Positions 11,479 to 22,919 are shown, numbered from the stretch's first letter. The stretch: 64,000 nt of DNA from Malacoplasma sp. (GCA_021444005.1 JABUSB010000001.1:276235-340234), one strand, 5' to 3'. Translations and numbers: made by a program. Notes: generated by a model not told the origin, from the sequence alone.

Positions 11479-11522
11479 ATTGTTTATCAAATATAAATTT
11501 TTGTGGAGCAATTTTGTAAGTA

Positions 11523-12383
11523 ATGAAACTTTCAAAACTATATTTATTAAACAATTCAGTTCATAACGTGTCATATTATCGTGATTATGATTACGATTAT
11601 GATGATGACTACTATTATCCAGAATATGGTCGGAGAAGACCGCCAAGAGATTATGGACCTCCTCCACCTCCCCCGCCACGACGTCGTCCACGACCAGAGC
11701 CGCCACGTCGTGAATCTAGAAGAAGACCAGAACCAACAATTCCAGGGAATGGGTCAAAATTATTATTCAATTTGATTAAACGCTTTGCAGAGTTATTTTT
11801 AATTATTGCTGCAATTGGAATGATCATTGGTGGTGTTGGTTACATCTTAATTAAGACTTTAAGCAATGCAACACTTAATGAGTTACAAACTAAATACCTT
11901 ATTGATGTAATAGGAGTTAGTTGGGTATTTGGGTCCATTTCAGGAATTATTTGTGCAATCTTGCTTTGTTTCCTATTTATCCTTTGTTTCTTTATGCGAA
12001 AAGGATGGTTTCGCAAAAACCGGTTTAAGATTAACATTTTGTGATTATTTTCTTTTTGCTTAATATTATTACTTTCAATTTACTTTTTCTTTGTTGCTGC
12101 AAGTCTTGTTTGAACTAATGGTTTTCAATTTCAAAATGCAGAAATAGCTTATATATTAACCTTAATTCAAACTAATGCCTTTGGAATTGTTAAAAATTTC
12201 AACCAAGTAGATTTATTTATTGCCAAAGCTGTTAATGTATTCTATCACGCAGCTTGAGGCCCAATTGCAACCGGGTGTGTTTACATTGTAATTATCTTAG
12301 TAGTATCAGCAATCGCAAGCTTTTACTTTAAAACTGTTAACCACACATTAGACGTTGCAACTGACTTTTACGAAGGATATTAA
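11523..12383 (+). CDS. Hypothetical membrane protein with Tyr/Asp-rich and polyproline/Arg-rich cytosolic N-terminus
   Basis: A 286-aa protein I do not recognise. Residues about 20-40 are a run of Tyr and Asp. Residues about 38-75 are a low-complexity stretch of Pro, Arg and Glu with seven consecutive prolines. The rest holds four hydrophobic segments (about 90-115, 135-160, 175-200, 245-270), so it is a polytopic membrane protein. TGA at 12042, 12111 and 12255 are read as Trp. The N-terminal segment is unusually GC-rich for this genome (repeated cca/cgt/cga codons). It stands alone between its own promoter and a strong terminator. The charged proline-rich tail could be a protein-binding or scaffold segment; that is inference. 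Confidence 0.75.
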
Positions 12384-12396
12384 TAAAAGATCTTTA

Positions 12397-12435
12397 AAAC
12401 TAATTTTTAATTACTAAAAATTAGTTTTTTTTATT
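12397..12435 (+). terminator. Rho-independent terminator
   Basis: A perfect 12-bp stem (aaactaattttt / aaaaattagttt) with a 7-nt loop runs into a T-rich tract, 13 nt after the preceding stop codon. It isolates the membrane protein gene from the acidic repeat gene. Confidence 0.85.
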
Positions 12436-12615
12436 TTTTTAAATAATTTTTAATAATTGAAAAAGTTAAAGATATTAAGTTTATTATTAATATGACATTT
12501 TACTTTTATTAATTTTTATTTTGTGATTTAATTTTTATAAGGTGACCTTTGGTGACTTTTAATTTTATTGTCTAAAAACACCAGGTTTTGCAAAATTTAT
12601 TTATTAGGTAAAAGT

Positions 12616-15324
12616 ATGGATTTAACTAAAAAAATATGAATTAAAGCACAAGACAGAAACACTTTTGAAGCTTTAAAACCAGTTCTTGTTGATTTGCTTG
12701 CAAATGATTTAATTGAAGGTTTTAATGCAGAAGAGATTGCATCTGATTTACCAATTGCATTTGATTCAAATTCGATTAGTGTAACAATTAATTCACGCTA
12801 TTGTTTTGATTTATACAAAGCAATTGCAGCTAAATTCAAAGATATCATTTATTGAGTTGATAACCAATGCTTTAAATATGATATTGAGACAAACCAATTG
12901 GTTAGTTTAGATTGTGAAGACAAAAAACCAGTAGATAATGATTTTGAAAAAGAGAATACACCATTAAAAATAAAAACTGATAAAACCCCTAAAGCACATA
13001 AAAAAAGAATTGATCATCAAGAATCTGAATGGTTTGATAGTATGTTTGAATACGTTGATTCATTTTTTCATGCTTTTGAGGGTGCAGAGAGTAAACAAGA
13101 ATGGTATGATACTTCAAGTGATTGAATAGGGCAAGATAAAGAAAAAGAAGCCGATAATGCACATACAATAATTGATGATCTTCTTGCTCATAATTATGAA
13201 CCATACCATTTTGAATGTGTTTGTGAAGATAAAGAAGATAAAAATGATATGCTAGTTGAAAAAGAAGAGAATGATTTTAAAGATAATGAAGCAATTCAAG
13301 AATTAGAACCAATAGATGTTGGTGAAAATGAAATTGAACTTAGACAAGCAGTTGAAAACATTTTTGATTCATTTAATGATATGAGTGAAATTGTAAAGGA
13401 TAATAATATGGAAAAAGATTTTGAAAAAGATGAACTTAATTTAGAAAAAGATCTAAATAATGACAAAAGTATAGAAGATGATATTAAATCAATTGAAGAA
13501 AAAGATTTAATAACTCCTGAAGAACTTGAAAAGTTATTAGAACAAAGTTTGGAAACTCAATTTGAAAATATTGAAAAAGATTTTGAAGCTGAATTTGAAA
13601 AAAGCTTTGAAAAAGATGAAGACAACTTTGTTGAACCAATTGACTTTGAAAGCTTTTTAAAAGAAATTACAAGTGAAGATGTTTCAAAAGATGGTGAAAC
13701 TAATAGTTGTGATGTTAACGAATGCAAGTTAGACGAAGACGAAGCAGAAGCGGATTTTTGTCTTTGTGAAAATGAATTACAAGAAAATGCAGCTTTTGTA
13801 GAGCCAGATAATTTTGATGATTTTTTTGACAATGTAGTTAATGAAGAAGATAGTAAATGCACTAAAGTGTTTGAAACTGAAAACAAAGAAGAATCTTGTG
13901 AATGTAAATGTGAAGAAAATGAAAATCACGACTTTTTATCTTTTGATTACATTGACAAACAAATCCTTAATGATGAACCAAAAGTAGAAGCAGTTGATTT
14001 TGATAGTTTTTTTGATGATTTAAATAAGCAAGAAAGCATTAGTGTTGATGATAATGAATTTAGTTTTGAAAACAACAATGAATCATCAATTTTTGAAGAT
14101 ACTAATTCATTATTTGAAAATGAAATTGTAAAAGAAGAATTTTCTAACTTTGTAACAGCTGATGAATTTGATGCTATTTTTAAAAATGCTAGTAAAGAAA
14201 ACGAAATTGATGAAGCTTCAATTTTTGAAGAACCTTTTATTGAAGAATGCACACAAGATTCTTGTGTATTAGATAACAATTTTGCAGAAGTTAAAAAAGA
14301 GTGCGAAGAAGATTTTGATGCATATTTTGATAAACTATTTTCATCAGAAGTTGTGGATGATAGTGAATTAGTTGAAGACAAATGTGATGTTGACCAACCT
14401 GAATTTAAATTTGTTGATAATTCTGACAAACAATCTTGTAAAGATGATGTTGAATTAGTTGAAAAAAACGATGTTGTTGTAAATACTTTAGATGTTAACA
14501 ACGAAACTGCATCTGAAGAAAAATACCAAGATGATTTTGATTTAGTTTCAGAAATTATTAATAACATTGATTCAGCAGATGAATTTAAATCTGAAACAAA
14601 AAATGCTTGTGAATCTGAAGTGTTGTTTGAAGTTGATGAAAAAACTATTCCACAATTCACATATGTTGATAACAGTGACAAGTTAAGCAACCAATGTGAT
14701 TTAGAGGCACAAGAAGAATCAAAAGAAGACGTTGTTGTAACACCACTTGCGGTGGATGAAGTTTGTGAATGTGAAGCACAAGAAAGCAATGTACCACAAT
14801 TCACATATGTTGATAACAGCGATAAATTAGTTAACCAATGTGATCTAGATGTACAAGAAAAATCTAAAGAAGACGTTGTTGTAACTCCGTTAGATGTGGA
14901 TGAAATTTGCAAATGCGAAGCTGCTGACAAAAAAGAAGCTGAAGTTACAATTGATGCTGGCTTTAAAGATGATGTGATTATTGAAGACATTTCAATTAAC
15001 AAAGATTTAGATAACATCAACTTTGATGACAAAAACTTATTTGACAACTTAAGTTTTGAAGAATTTAAACCAATTGAAGATGTTGAAATCACTTCTGAAC
15101 CAATTACAGTTGTGAATAATAAAAAATCAGATGATGTTGTATTTGAAAGCACACCAAACATTAGCAAAGAAAAAGTTGCAACTGTAGATAAAGAAGTTTC
15201 AAATACTTTACAACACTTCTTAGATCAACTTAAAAAAGAAAAAGAAAAATTACGTCAAAGAAGAGAAAATTTAGAAAAGAAAACAATGAAAGTAAAAGCA
15301 ATGTTTTCTAAATTACAAAGTTAA
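12616..15324 (+). CDS. Large acidic repeat protein with C-terminal coiled coil, putative cytoskeletal/scaffold protein
   Basis: A 902-aa protein, not assigned to a known family. Residues 1-95 look like a small globular domain. A short aromatic-rich patch follows at about 135-175 (five Phe, four Trp and two Tyr in about 40 residues). Then comes a very acidic Asp/Glu-dominated region to about residue 840. The last 60 residues (LQHFLDQLKKEKEKLRQRRE...) form a basic coiled coil. Inside are two repeat families: five copies of an FDxFFDxL-like unit (13627-14340) and three copies of a FTYVDNSDK unit (14395-14934). There is no signal peptide or membrane segment. TGA at 12632, 12853 and 13123 are read as Trp. 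Its composition resembles the acidic proteins of mollicute cytoskeletons and the coiled-coil operon at 34764-58516, but no homology is claimed. Confidence 0.8.
13627..14340 (+). repeat. Five degenerate 'FDxFFDxL' protein repeats
   Basis: Repeats begin near 13627, 13795, 13984, 14149 and 14308. Their cores read IDFESFLKEI, DNFDDFFDNV, VDFDSFFDDL, DEFDAIFKNA and EDFDAYFDKLF. Three of them open with FVEP or FVTA. Each is followed by an acidic linker. The spacing is 159-189 nt, so units are about 53-63 residues. Confidence 0.7.
14395..14934 (+). repeat. Three tandem protein repeats with core 'FTYVDNSDK'
   Basis: Copies start at 14395 (diverged: PEFKFVDNSDK), 14647 and 14791. The last two are exactly 144 nt apart and nearly identical over 48 codons, with shared NQCDL, SKEDVVV and TPL-VDE blocks. 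The near-identity of copies 2 and 3 suggests recent duplication or homogenisation. Confidence 0.85.
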
Positions 15325-15344
15325 TTTTTAATTAAGTTACATAT

Positions 15345-15378
15345 AAAAATATGAATTTGCAAAAATTCATATTTTTTA
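15345..15378 (+). terminator. Rho-independent terminator
   Basis: A perfect 13-bp stem (aaaaatatgaatt / aattcatattttt) with a 6-nt loop and a following T tract, 20 nt after the stop of the acidic repeat gene. Confidence 0.85.
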
Positions 15379-15391
15379 TTTCTGGTTATTA

Positions 15392-15397
15392 TATAAT
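15392..15397 (+). promoter_or_regulatory. Probable -10 box for the potassium transporter gene
   Basis: TATAAT 27 nt upstream of the ktrB-like ATG and just after the terminator. A -35 element is not apparent. Confidence 0.5.
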
Positions 15398-15423
15398 AAT
15401 GTTTGTATTTTGCAGTTTTTAAA

Positions 15424-17364
15424 ATGAGTTACAAAACAAAGAAACTTAGAAAAAAAATTAAATCCTCTTTTAAAAAAAGTGCGAATTTTTTCTTAAGATT
15501 TAATGATTTATTCATTTCCAAATTAAAGTACATTATCTTAATGCACTGAACCTATCCTAAAAAAATCTTTTTAGGGATTATTATCATTTGGATTATTGGG
15601 GCAATTCTACTATACTTACCATGTTCTTTTAATTACGATTCATATGTTTATGTAAACAATGAATATGTATTAAATTTTAATCGCTCAATTTCAAACACTT
15701 ATTTGAATTTGCAAACCCAAGATTTTCATTATAATTTTTTGGATGCCTTATTCACATCAGCTTCTGCTTTTACCAATACAGGGTTATCAGTAATAAATTC
15801 AATCGAAACTGATTATTCCATATTTGGTCAATTTATTATTTTTGTCCTAATTGAGGTTGGAGGCTTTGGGTATATTTCTTTATTTTATTTAATTGGTAAA
15901 ACTTTAAAGAAATTTATTAAACGAAATTTATTCAATACTACTTTATTAAATATTGAAAGAGGGGGGACAAAATTGTCCAACTCTTCTTTTATGATTTTAA
16001 AAATCTTTTTCTTTCTTCTAATTTTGCAAATTATTTTTACATTTGTTTTAAGTATTATTTTTTACACCACTCCTTTTTATATTCAGCAAAACTTGCAGAA
16101 TTTATTAACTAGTAATGATGGTTGAAAAAGTATTCAATTTCAAGTGGGATCCCAAAATTACAATATTGCTAGTAGCCAATTAACTTTTGATAATGGAGTT
16201 TATGATACCAAAAATATTCCGTATCTTGGCTTAACTTTTGATAATACTAGCAATATAACAAACTCTTGTTATGGTAATTATGGTGCATCTTTTTGACACG
16301 GATTATTTATTACCGCATCTGCTATTAACAATGCTGGTTTTGACCTATTTGGTGGTTCCTCATTACAATTGTTTCGTAATGATAGTGGGATTAGTATCCA
16401 AGTATTGATTTTAATTTTGATTTATATTGGGGGAATTGGGTTCCCGGTAATTTATGATTTATCAATTCAGTTCGATTGGTTTTTTAAATACAAGATTTTA
16501 TACCAATGTTTTAATAAATATGAATATGCAAAACTAAATCGTGAAAGACTAAGCGGCTTTAGTAAATTGTGTTTGTTGTCATCTTTGATTGTTGCAATTG
16601 TTTCAATTTTATTAATGTTTTTAACCGAATATGTCGGGATCAATTCCGTTTTCCCAACAATTGTTAATTACCCCAATACGATTGAAATAACATTAAGTGA
16701 CAATAGTATTAAAACAATAGCAATTTGGGGACAAAATCCTTCAGCAAATAAAAACTTTGCGATTTTCTTTAATTGTTTTTCTTGTCGTTCAGCTGGGTTT
16801 TCAACCATTAATTTTCAAAATATGACTGAAACCTCAGTATTTATAATGGCTGTATTAATGTTTATTGGGACTTCTCCTTCATCAACTGGTGGAGGAATAA
16901 GAACAACGACTTTATTTATTATTTTCAAATCTATGATGAATTGGTTTCGGGGTATTAATTCCACAACATTTTTCAAAAGAAAAATTCCAAATAAAACCGT
17001 AAAGAATGCTTTTGCAATCTTTTTGTCATCTTTAATTATTATCTTTGGATTCACAATGATAATGTATATTACAAGTAACCAAGCAATCTTGGATAAAAAC
17101 TTAGTAATTCAAAACTATAACCAAACAGGATATAAGATTACTTTTATCGAGTTTTTATTTGAAGTCTGCTCTGCTTTTGGAACCTCAGGAAATTCTGTTG
17201 GAATCACCGAATCTAATTTTGTCCAACCGTGAAACTTGGCGATTCTAATAATCTTAATGTTTATTGGACAATTAGGAATTACTTCTACCAATTTTTTATT
17301 AGCTAGAAAAGTCCCTAAAAATCACGAAAACACATATTTAGAAGAAGATATTCGTATTGGGTAG
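15424..17364 (+). CDS. ktrB: TrkH/KtrB-family potassium uptake membrane subunit
   Basis: A 646-aa polytopic membrane protein forming the K+ pore of a Ktr/Trk system. The four pore-loop signatures are visible in order: TNTGLS (about residue 119), NNAGFD, RSAGFS and GTSGNSVG, each with the filter glycine. TGA at 16123, 16294, 17230 and others are read as Trp; the gene ends at TAG 17362-17364. A long basic N-terminal cytosolic segment precedes the first helix (IFLGIIIIWIIGAILLYL). It is longer than typical KtrB because of a large loop around residues 235-295. The regulatory RCK subunit KtrA is not in the window. The family is certain; the Ktr versus Trk choice is less so. Confidence 0.88.
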
Positions 17365-17429
17365 TAATTAATTGTAAATGTTTGTTAAATTTACAAAAAT
17401 TTAAAATATAAAAGATTTGAGTAATTGTT

Positions 17430-19403
17430 ATGAATCAGTTTTTTCTTAAATCAAAGTTTAGTCCCAGCGGTGACCAACCCCAAGCAATAGAAAAAATAGT
17501 TGATGGTTTTTTAAATAAAAAATATAAATCACAATTGTTAGTAGGCGCTACAGGAACGGGTAAAACATTTACAATGAGCAATATAATTCAAGCGCTTAAT
17601 TGTAAAACTTTAGTATTGGCTCATAACAAAACATTAGCTGCACAATTGTTTTCTGAATTTAAAGAGATGTTCCCAGAAAACAGGGTGGAGTATTTTGTAT
17701 CAGCTTTTGATTTTTACCAACCAGAGGCTTTTTTGCCCAAAACTAATACTTATATCGAAAAAGAAGCACAATCCAATAATGATATTGAAATGTTAAATCT
17801 TTCCACACTTAATTCATTAGTGGAACGAAATGATGTAATTGTGGTAGCTAGTGTTGCTGCGATTTATGCAACTTCACCCCCAAATGATTTTTTTAAAAAC
17901 CGGGTAAGTTATAAGAAAAACCAAATGATCAAAATGAAACAAGTCCAGTATGAACTGGTTAATTTGAATTACCAGAGAAATGATATTGATGTAGTTCACG
18001 GCAAGTTTTCAGTTAAAGGCGATGTATTAGAAATCGGGCCAGGATACTGTGATGAGTTTAACTTTCGCATTTCTTTTTTTGGGGATGTAATTGAAGACAT
18101 TGCCAAAATTGACCCGCTTACAAAAAAAGTAATTGAAAAACTTGATATGATTGTATTACCAGGGGCTGATTTGTATTTAACTAATAAAGATACTTTAAGT
18201 GAATCATTAAATCGCATTCAAAAAGAATTAGAGATTACTCATAAAGATTTTTTGAAGCAAAACAAATTAATTGAAGCCCAAAGAATTTTGGAACGTACTA
18301 CCCATGACATTGAATCATTTAAAGAGTTTGGTTATTGTAGTGGAATTGAAAATTATTCAAGGCACTTAGAGTTAAGAGCACAAGGTCAAACCCCATATAC
18401 TTTGTTTGATTATTTTGACAATGATTGATTATTAATCATTGATGAATCACATATGATGGTCCCCCAAATTCGGGGAATGTATAATACGGATAGAAGTCGG
18501 AAAGAAACACTAGTAGAATATGGTTTTCGCCTTCCAAGTGCACTTGATAATCGTCCCCTTAATTTCAATGAATTTCTATCAAAGAAAGACAAAGTATTAT
18601 ATGTGTCAGCAACTCCAAATGATTGGGAAATTGACCAATCCCAAAATAGGGTTGAGCAAATTATTCGCCCAACTGGATTGGTAGACCCGATTATTGAAAT
18701 TAGAAAAACAACAGATCAAATTATTGATGTTGAAAATGAGTTGCGAAAACAAATTGCTAAAAAAGCAAGAACTTTTATTACAGTGATGACCATTCGCCTT
18801 GCTGAAGAGTTAACTGAATATCTAAGGGGCAAAAGTATTAAAGTTGCATATTTACATAATGAATTAAAAACGATTGAGCGCTATAAAATTCTTAATAATT
18901 TAAGAAAAGGAATTTATGATGTTGTGGTTGGGATTAATTTATTAAGAGAAGGATTAGATGTCCCAGAAGTTTCTTTAGTTTTAATTTTAGATGCAGATAA
19001 ACCTGGTTTTTTTCGAAGCGAAAAATCATTAATTCAAATCATTGGTAGAGCTTCAAGAAATGTTGAAGGTAAGGTTATTATGTATGCAGATAATATTACT
19101 CAAGCAATGGAGGCTGCAATTGAAGAAACTAATCGGAGAAGAAAAATTCAAATTGAATTTAATAAAACACACAATATTATTCCTAAAACGATTATTAAAC
19201 CAATTGCATTAGATTTAAGCCGTAATGATATTAATGTTGATATTGATGCATTAATATCAAAAAATAAGAAGAGCAAAGAAAAAACAGAAAAAACAATCGC
19301 GAAATTAAAACAAGAAATGCTAGCAGCTGCAAAAAACCAAGAGTATGAAAGGGCAGCATATATTCGTGACATTATCTTAGAATTGAAAAGTAATCAAACA
19401 TAA
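17430..19403 (+). CDS. uvrB: Excinuclease ABC subunit B
   Basis: A 657-aa DNA-damage recognition helicase of nucleotide excision repair, acting with UvrA and UvrC. Seen: Walker A GATGTGKT (39-46), beta-hairpin region with YQPEAF, DESH Walker B just after the TGA-Trp at 18426, helicase motif [11 protein letters not shown], and a C-terminal UVR motif ([19 protein letters not shown]) that contacts UvrC. Length and domain order match the family. ATG at 17430 leads directly into the conserved [17 protein letters not shown]-type start. It sits 65 nt after ktrB, probably with its own promoter. Very confident. Confidence 0.97.
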
Positions 19404-19468
19404 TTTTTTAACAATTTCTAAGATATGTAAATAAAATATTAAAAGACTTAATTTATTAAAGGATTTAT

Positions 19469-20014
19469 ATGAAATTAAATATTACAATTGAAATCCCTAA
19501 AAATTCTAATGTTAAATATGAATTTGACCGTAAAACTAAAAAAATTAGTGTGGACCGAATTCTATATGGTACTGAAGTTTACCCACACAACTATGGTTTT
19601 ATTGAAGAAGCACTTGATTGGGATGGGGATGAATTAGATGCATTAGTTATTGCTAACCAATCATTTTTACCAGGTGTTAGTGTACCGGTTAGAATCATTG
19701 GGGCAATGGAAATGATTGATGATAATGAAACTGATACTAAATTAATTTCTGTAATTGACTGTGACCCGAGATTTAAACACATTAATAACTTGAATGATTT
19801 AGGGGAACACACTTTAAAAGAAATTAAAAACTTTTTTGAAACTTATAAGTTATTGCAAAACAAAAAAGTAGTAATTAAAGGTTTTCACGATGTTAAGTGA
19901 GCTGAAAAAGAATATTTAGAATGTGTTGAATTAATGAAGCAATACAAAAATCTTGATAAGGATGAATTCATTAAGAAAATGCAAAAAGAACATCCTGAAA
20001 AATACAAAATTTAG
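19469..20014 (+). CDS. ppa: Inorganic pyrophosphatase (family I)
   Basis: A 181-aa soluble cytoplasmic enzyme hydrolysing pyrophosphate to phosphate, pulling biosynthetic reactions forward. The metal-binding signature [11 protein letters not shown] (residues about 50-60) and the conserved YPHNYGFI segment are present. A TGA at 19898 is read as Trp, giving the family-typical length of about 180 residues. A Shine-Dalgarno-like aaagga lies just upstream of the ATG. It is separated from uvrB by 65 nt. Confidence 0.96.
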
Positions 20015-20053
20015 TAACTATTTTTCTTACATTTATTATTAAACTTGATATAT

Positions 20054-20059
20054 TATAAT
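20054..20059 (+). promoter_or_regulatory. Probable -10 box upstream of the 113-aa hypothetical gene
   Basis: TATAAT 43 nt before the ATG at 20102, with a good Shine-Dalgarno (taggaga) just ahead of that start. Confidence 0.45.
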
Positions 20060-20101
20060 TTACTATTATTTATACAAATACTTTAGTATTAGGAGACAAT
20101 T

Positions 20102-20443
20102 ATGAGTAATGAAAAAACTAAAATTGAAATTAACACTAAAACTTTTGAAAAGATCGAAAAGATCTTTAACCAATCAAAAGGTGTTTATACTGAATTAAAA
20201 CTTGCAAGTGTAGAAGATTTTATTACATACATTTTAGAAAATTTTTCAAACAGTTCTGTACAATTTGAAAAATTAAATGACCAAATGAAAAACTTAATGG
20301 AAAATGTTAATTTAGAAAATCTAAACTTTGAAGACCTTTTCAAAAACATTGTAAAATCTACCCAAAATAAAGATAAAGCAGTTTCTGAAAAAAAAGAAAC
20401 TGAAGCTGCTAAATCTGATGGAGTAGATAAAACAAAAAGTTAA
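20102..20443 (+). CDS. Small hypothetical protein, possible ribbon-helix-helix-like N-terminus
   Basis: A 113-aa hydrophilic protein I do not recognise. The first 55 residues (KIEINTKTFEKIEKI, then SVEDFITYILENF) have the rhythm of ribbon-helix-helix DNA-binding proteins: a beta strand, a helix, and a 'S-V-E-D-F-I-x-Y-I-L' helix. The rest is acidic, helical and ends in a Lys/Glu/Ala tail. The gene has its own -10 box and Shine-Dalgarno, and a strong bidirectional terminator downstream, so it looks like a real monocistronic gene. The DNA-binding idea is only suggestive. Confidence 0.65.
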   Translation: MSNEKTKIEINTKTFEKIEKIFNQSKGVYTELKLASVEDFITYILENFSNSSVQFEKLNDQMKNLMENVNLENLNFEDLFKNIVKSTQNKDKAVSEKKETEAAKSDGVDKTKS

Positions 20444-20470
20444 TTAATCAATTAAAACTAAGATATTAAA

Positions 20471-20510
20471 AAAACATAGTTATCTATTTAATAGATGACT
20501 ATGTTTTTAT
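20471..20510. terminator. Bidirectional terminator between the hypothetical gene and trmB
   Basis: A 17-bp inverted repeat (aaaacatagttatctat / atagatgactatgtttt, one mismatch) with an A tract on one side and a T tract on the other. It can end the plus-strand hypothetical gene and the minus-strand hisS-aspS-trmB transcript. The trmB stop codon touches its edge. Confidence 0.85.
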
Positions 20511-21160
20511 TATTTAACTAAAATTAGTTTATTAATTTTATTACCCTTACTAATTCATTTTTGTTCGTATTCTGTTGCAATGTTGTTTGCTAACAACTCA
20601 GATTCATAAAGGTCTTTGGTAGCACTTACAATATTTAGTTGGTTTGTTTTTAATTCAATTAATGAGTAATTGAAAAAGTCTATGTTATCAGTTTTGAATT
20701 CAATTCTTTCCGCATCTTTTAATAAACTTAAAATGATTTTTAAGTTTTGGTAATAAGTTAACCGATTTTTTTCATGCCTTTTTTTAGGTCACGGATCCAC
20801 AAAATTTAAATAAATTTTATCAACTTCTTTTTCTGCAAAAACCTTAGTTAATTCTTGTGCATTAGTACAAATGATTTTTAAGTTATTAACAGGTGTTTGA
20901 TAATCCTTAATTTTGTTTAATAGTTTTACTAAAATTGTTTCACTTTTATCAATTGCAACGAAATTAATAGAAGGATTATCTATTGCTTTTAAGAAAACAA
21001 ACCTTCCCTTACCACACCCAATTTCAATCTCGATTGGATTGTTATTTTCAAATACTTTATTGTTTCATTCACCTTTGTATAAATTGGGATTATCTATAAA
21101 ATAATTTAAAGATGCTTTTAATTTTACAATTGCATCACAATCGTATCTTAATCGCCCCAT
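20510..21160 (-). CDS. trmB: tRNA (guanine-N7-)-methyltransferase
   Basis: A 216-aa SAM-dependent enzyme that methylates G46 of tRNAs. The translation begins MGRLRYDCD and contains the SAM motif EIEIGCGKGRF (about residue 43) and the family signature NFVDPWPKKRHEKNR (about residue 120), diagnostic of TrmB. Two TGA codons are read as Trp (N-terminal GEW and C-terminal QKW). The stop TAA is at 20510-20512, abutting the terminator. The start ATG (21160) lies 1 nt after the aspS stop, so it is the last gene of the hisS-aspS-trmB operon. Confidence 0.93.
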
Positions 21161-21161
21161 T

Positions 21162-22901
21162 TTAATCTACCATTTTGATTCCCAATTCTTCTAATGCATC
21201 ATCAGAAGTAGAGGATGGTGCATTAAACAATAAATCAATTCCCTTTGAATTTTTAGGAAATGCAATTACATCACGAATGTTGTTAGTGTTTAGCATTATC
21301 ATCAAAACCCTTTCTAACCCAAATGCAATTCCACCATGTGGAGGAACCCCATATTTAAATGCATTGATAAAAAAACCAAATTTTTTATCAATTTCTTCAT
21401 TTGATAATCCTAAGAATTTAAACATTCTATTTTGTAAATCTGCATCATAAATTCTAATTGACCCACCCCCAATTTCATAACCATTTAATACTAAGTCATA
21501 AGCTTGTGCCAATGCTTCTTTGGGGTTTGTGTCAAAATCATTAATTGATTTAATTGAAGGCATTGTGAAAGGGTGGTGTGCAGAGACATATCGGTTTTCT
21601 TCTTCACTATATTCAAATAGGGGTCAATTCACAATCCATAAGAATGCAAATTTTTGGTTTAATTTAATACTTGTAGAAAAACTTAAGAATTCTTTTCTGA
21701 TTGCCCCCATTGCTTGTAATGAAATTTCTTTTTTGTCTGCTACAAAAAACAAAGTTCCATTTTGGTAATCAAAATCACTACAAATTTTATTAATAATTTC
21801 TTTTTCCATAACATTTATTATTGACCCATCTTTTGCTTGATAATTTTCAATTGTTAGATATGCTAATCCTTTAGCTTTGTTATCGGTTGCAATTTTTTCT
21901 AAGTTTTTAATGTTGTTTTTAGATACTGATTCCTTGATAAAAATGGCACTAATTCGATTATTTTGCTCACAAGTCTTTTGGAATATTTTAAAATTGGAAT
22001 TTTGAAAATATTGAGTTACATTGACAATTTTGTTATCAAACCGTACATCTGGTTTGTCAGATCCGTAATTTTCGATTGCAACTTGGTAATCCATTTTAAT
22101 AAATGGAGTTGCAAGGTTGATATTAAAGAATTTATTAAATATGTAAGCAAACATTTTTTCAACCATTGTTTGAATTTCACTTTCACTTAAAAATGAAGTT
22201 TCGATATCAAGTTGGGTAAATTCAGGTTGGCGGTCAGCTCTTAAGTCTTCGTCACGGAAACATCGTGCCAATTGAAAATATTTATTCATCCCCGCAATCA
22301 TTAATAGTTGTTTGTAAATTTGGGGTGATTGGGGAAGGGCAAAAAACTTTTTACTTCGAGTTGGCACTAAATAATCTCGCGCCCCTTCTGGAGTTGGTTT
22401 TGATAAATATGGCGTTTCAATTTCAATAAAATCATGTGCAATTAAAAAAGCACGAAATAAATTAATAATCTTGCTACGATTAATTAAGTTTTGTTGCATT
22501 ATCGGTCTTCTTAAATCTAAGAAACGGTATTTTAGTCTTAAATCTTCTAATCCATCAGTATCGTTTTGAATTAAAAAAGGTGGTAATTCTGATTTTGAAT
22601 AAATTTTGCAAGAAGACAAAATAATTTCAAACTTACCAGTTTTTTCATTTGCATTAATACTTTTACGGATTTTTAATACCCCTTTAACTTCAACTACTGA
22701 TTCTTTTGGAAGGTTTGATAGCGTTGCAAAGTATTGGTTATTTTGTTCAACCACAACTTGCACAAACCCTGTTAGATCATAAACTTCCATAAAAATAAGT
22801 GATCCAAGTTTTCTGATTTTTCGCACTCACCCATTGATAGTGATCTCTTTTTCTAGCAATGTTTCATTAACTTTTCCACAATAAATTTTTTCATTTTCCA
22901 T
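21162..22901 (-). CDS. aspS: Aspartyl-tRNA synthetase
   Basis: A 579-aa class II synthetase charging tRNA-Asp. I extend the start to ATG 22901 because the region upstream (MENEKIYCGKVNETLLEKEI, then TGA-Trp) gives the conserved OB-fold beginning. Motif 2, FRDEDLRADRQPEFTQLD, and motif 3, GLERVLMI, are visible, with the bacterial GAD insertion between them. TGA 21564-21623 region and 22827-22829 codons are Trp. It follows hisS after 18 nt, the hisS-aspS order conserved in Firmicutes and Mollicutes. Confidence 0.96.
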
Positions 22902-22919
22902 ATTAATTCCTTTTGTATA

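Noticed and set aside
12536-12560. GGTGAC direct repeat as an operator
   Set aside because: Two 6-nt copies in an AT-rich spacer are too short to distinguish from chance, and no symmetrical element surrounds them.
13557-15167. Long Ser-rich antisense frames (109 and 406 codons) opposite the acidic repeat gene
   Set aside because: They mirror Glu/Asp codons (gaa, gat) read backwards as Ser/Phe/Leu-rich nonsense, have no ribosome-binding site or domain, and the sense gene explains the region.
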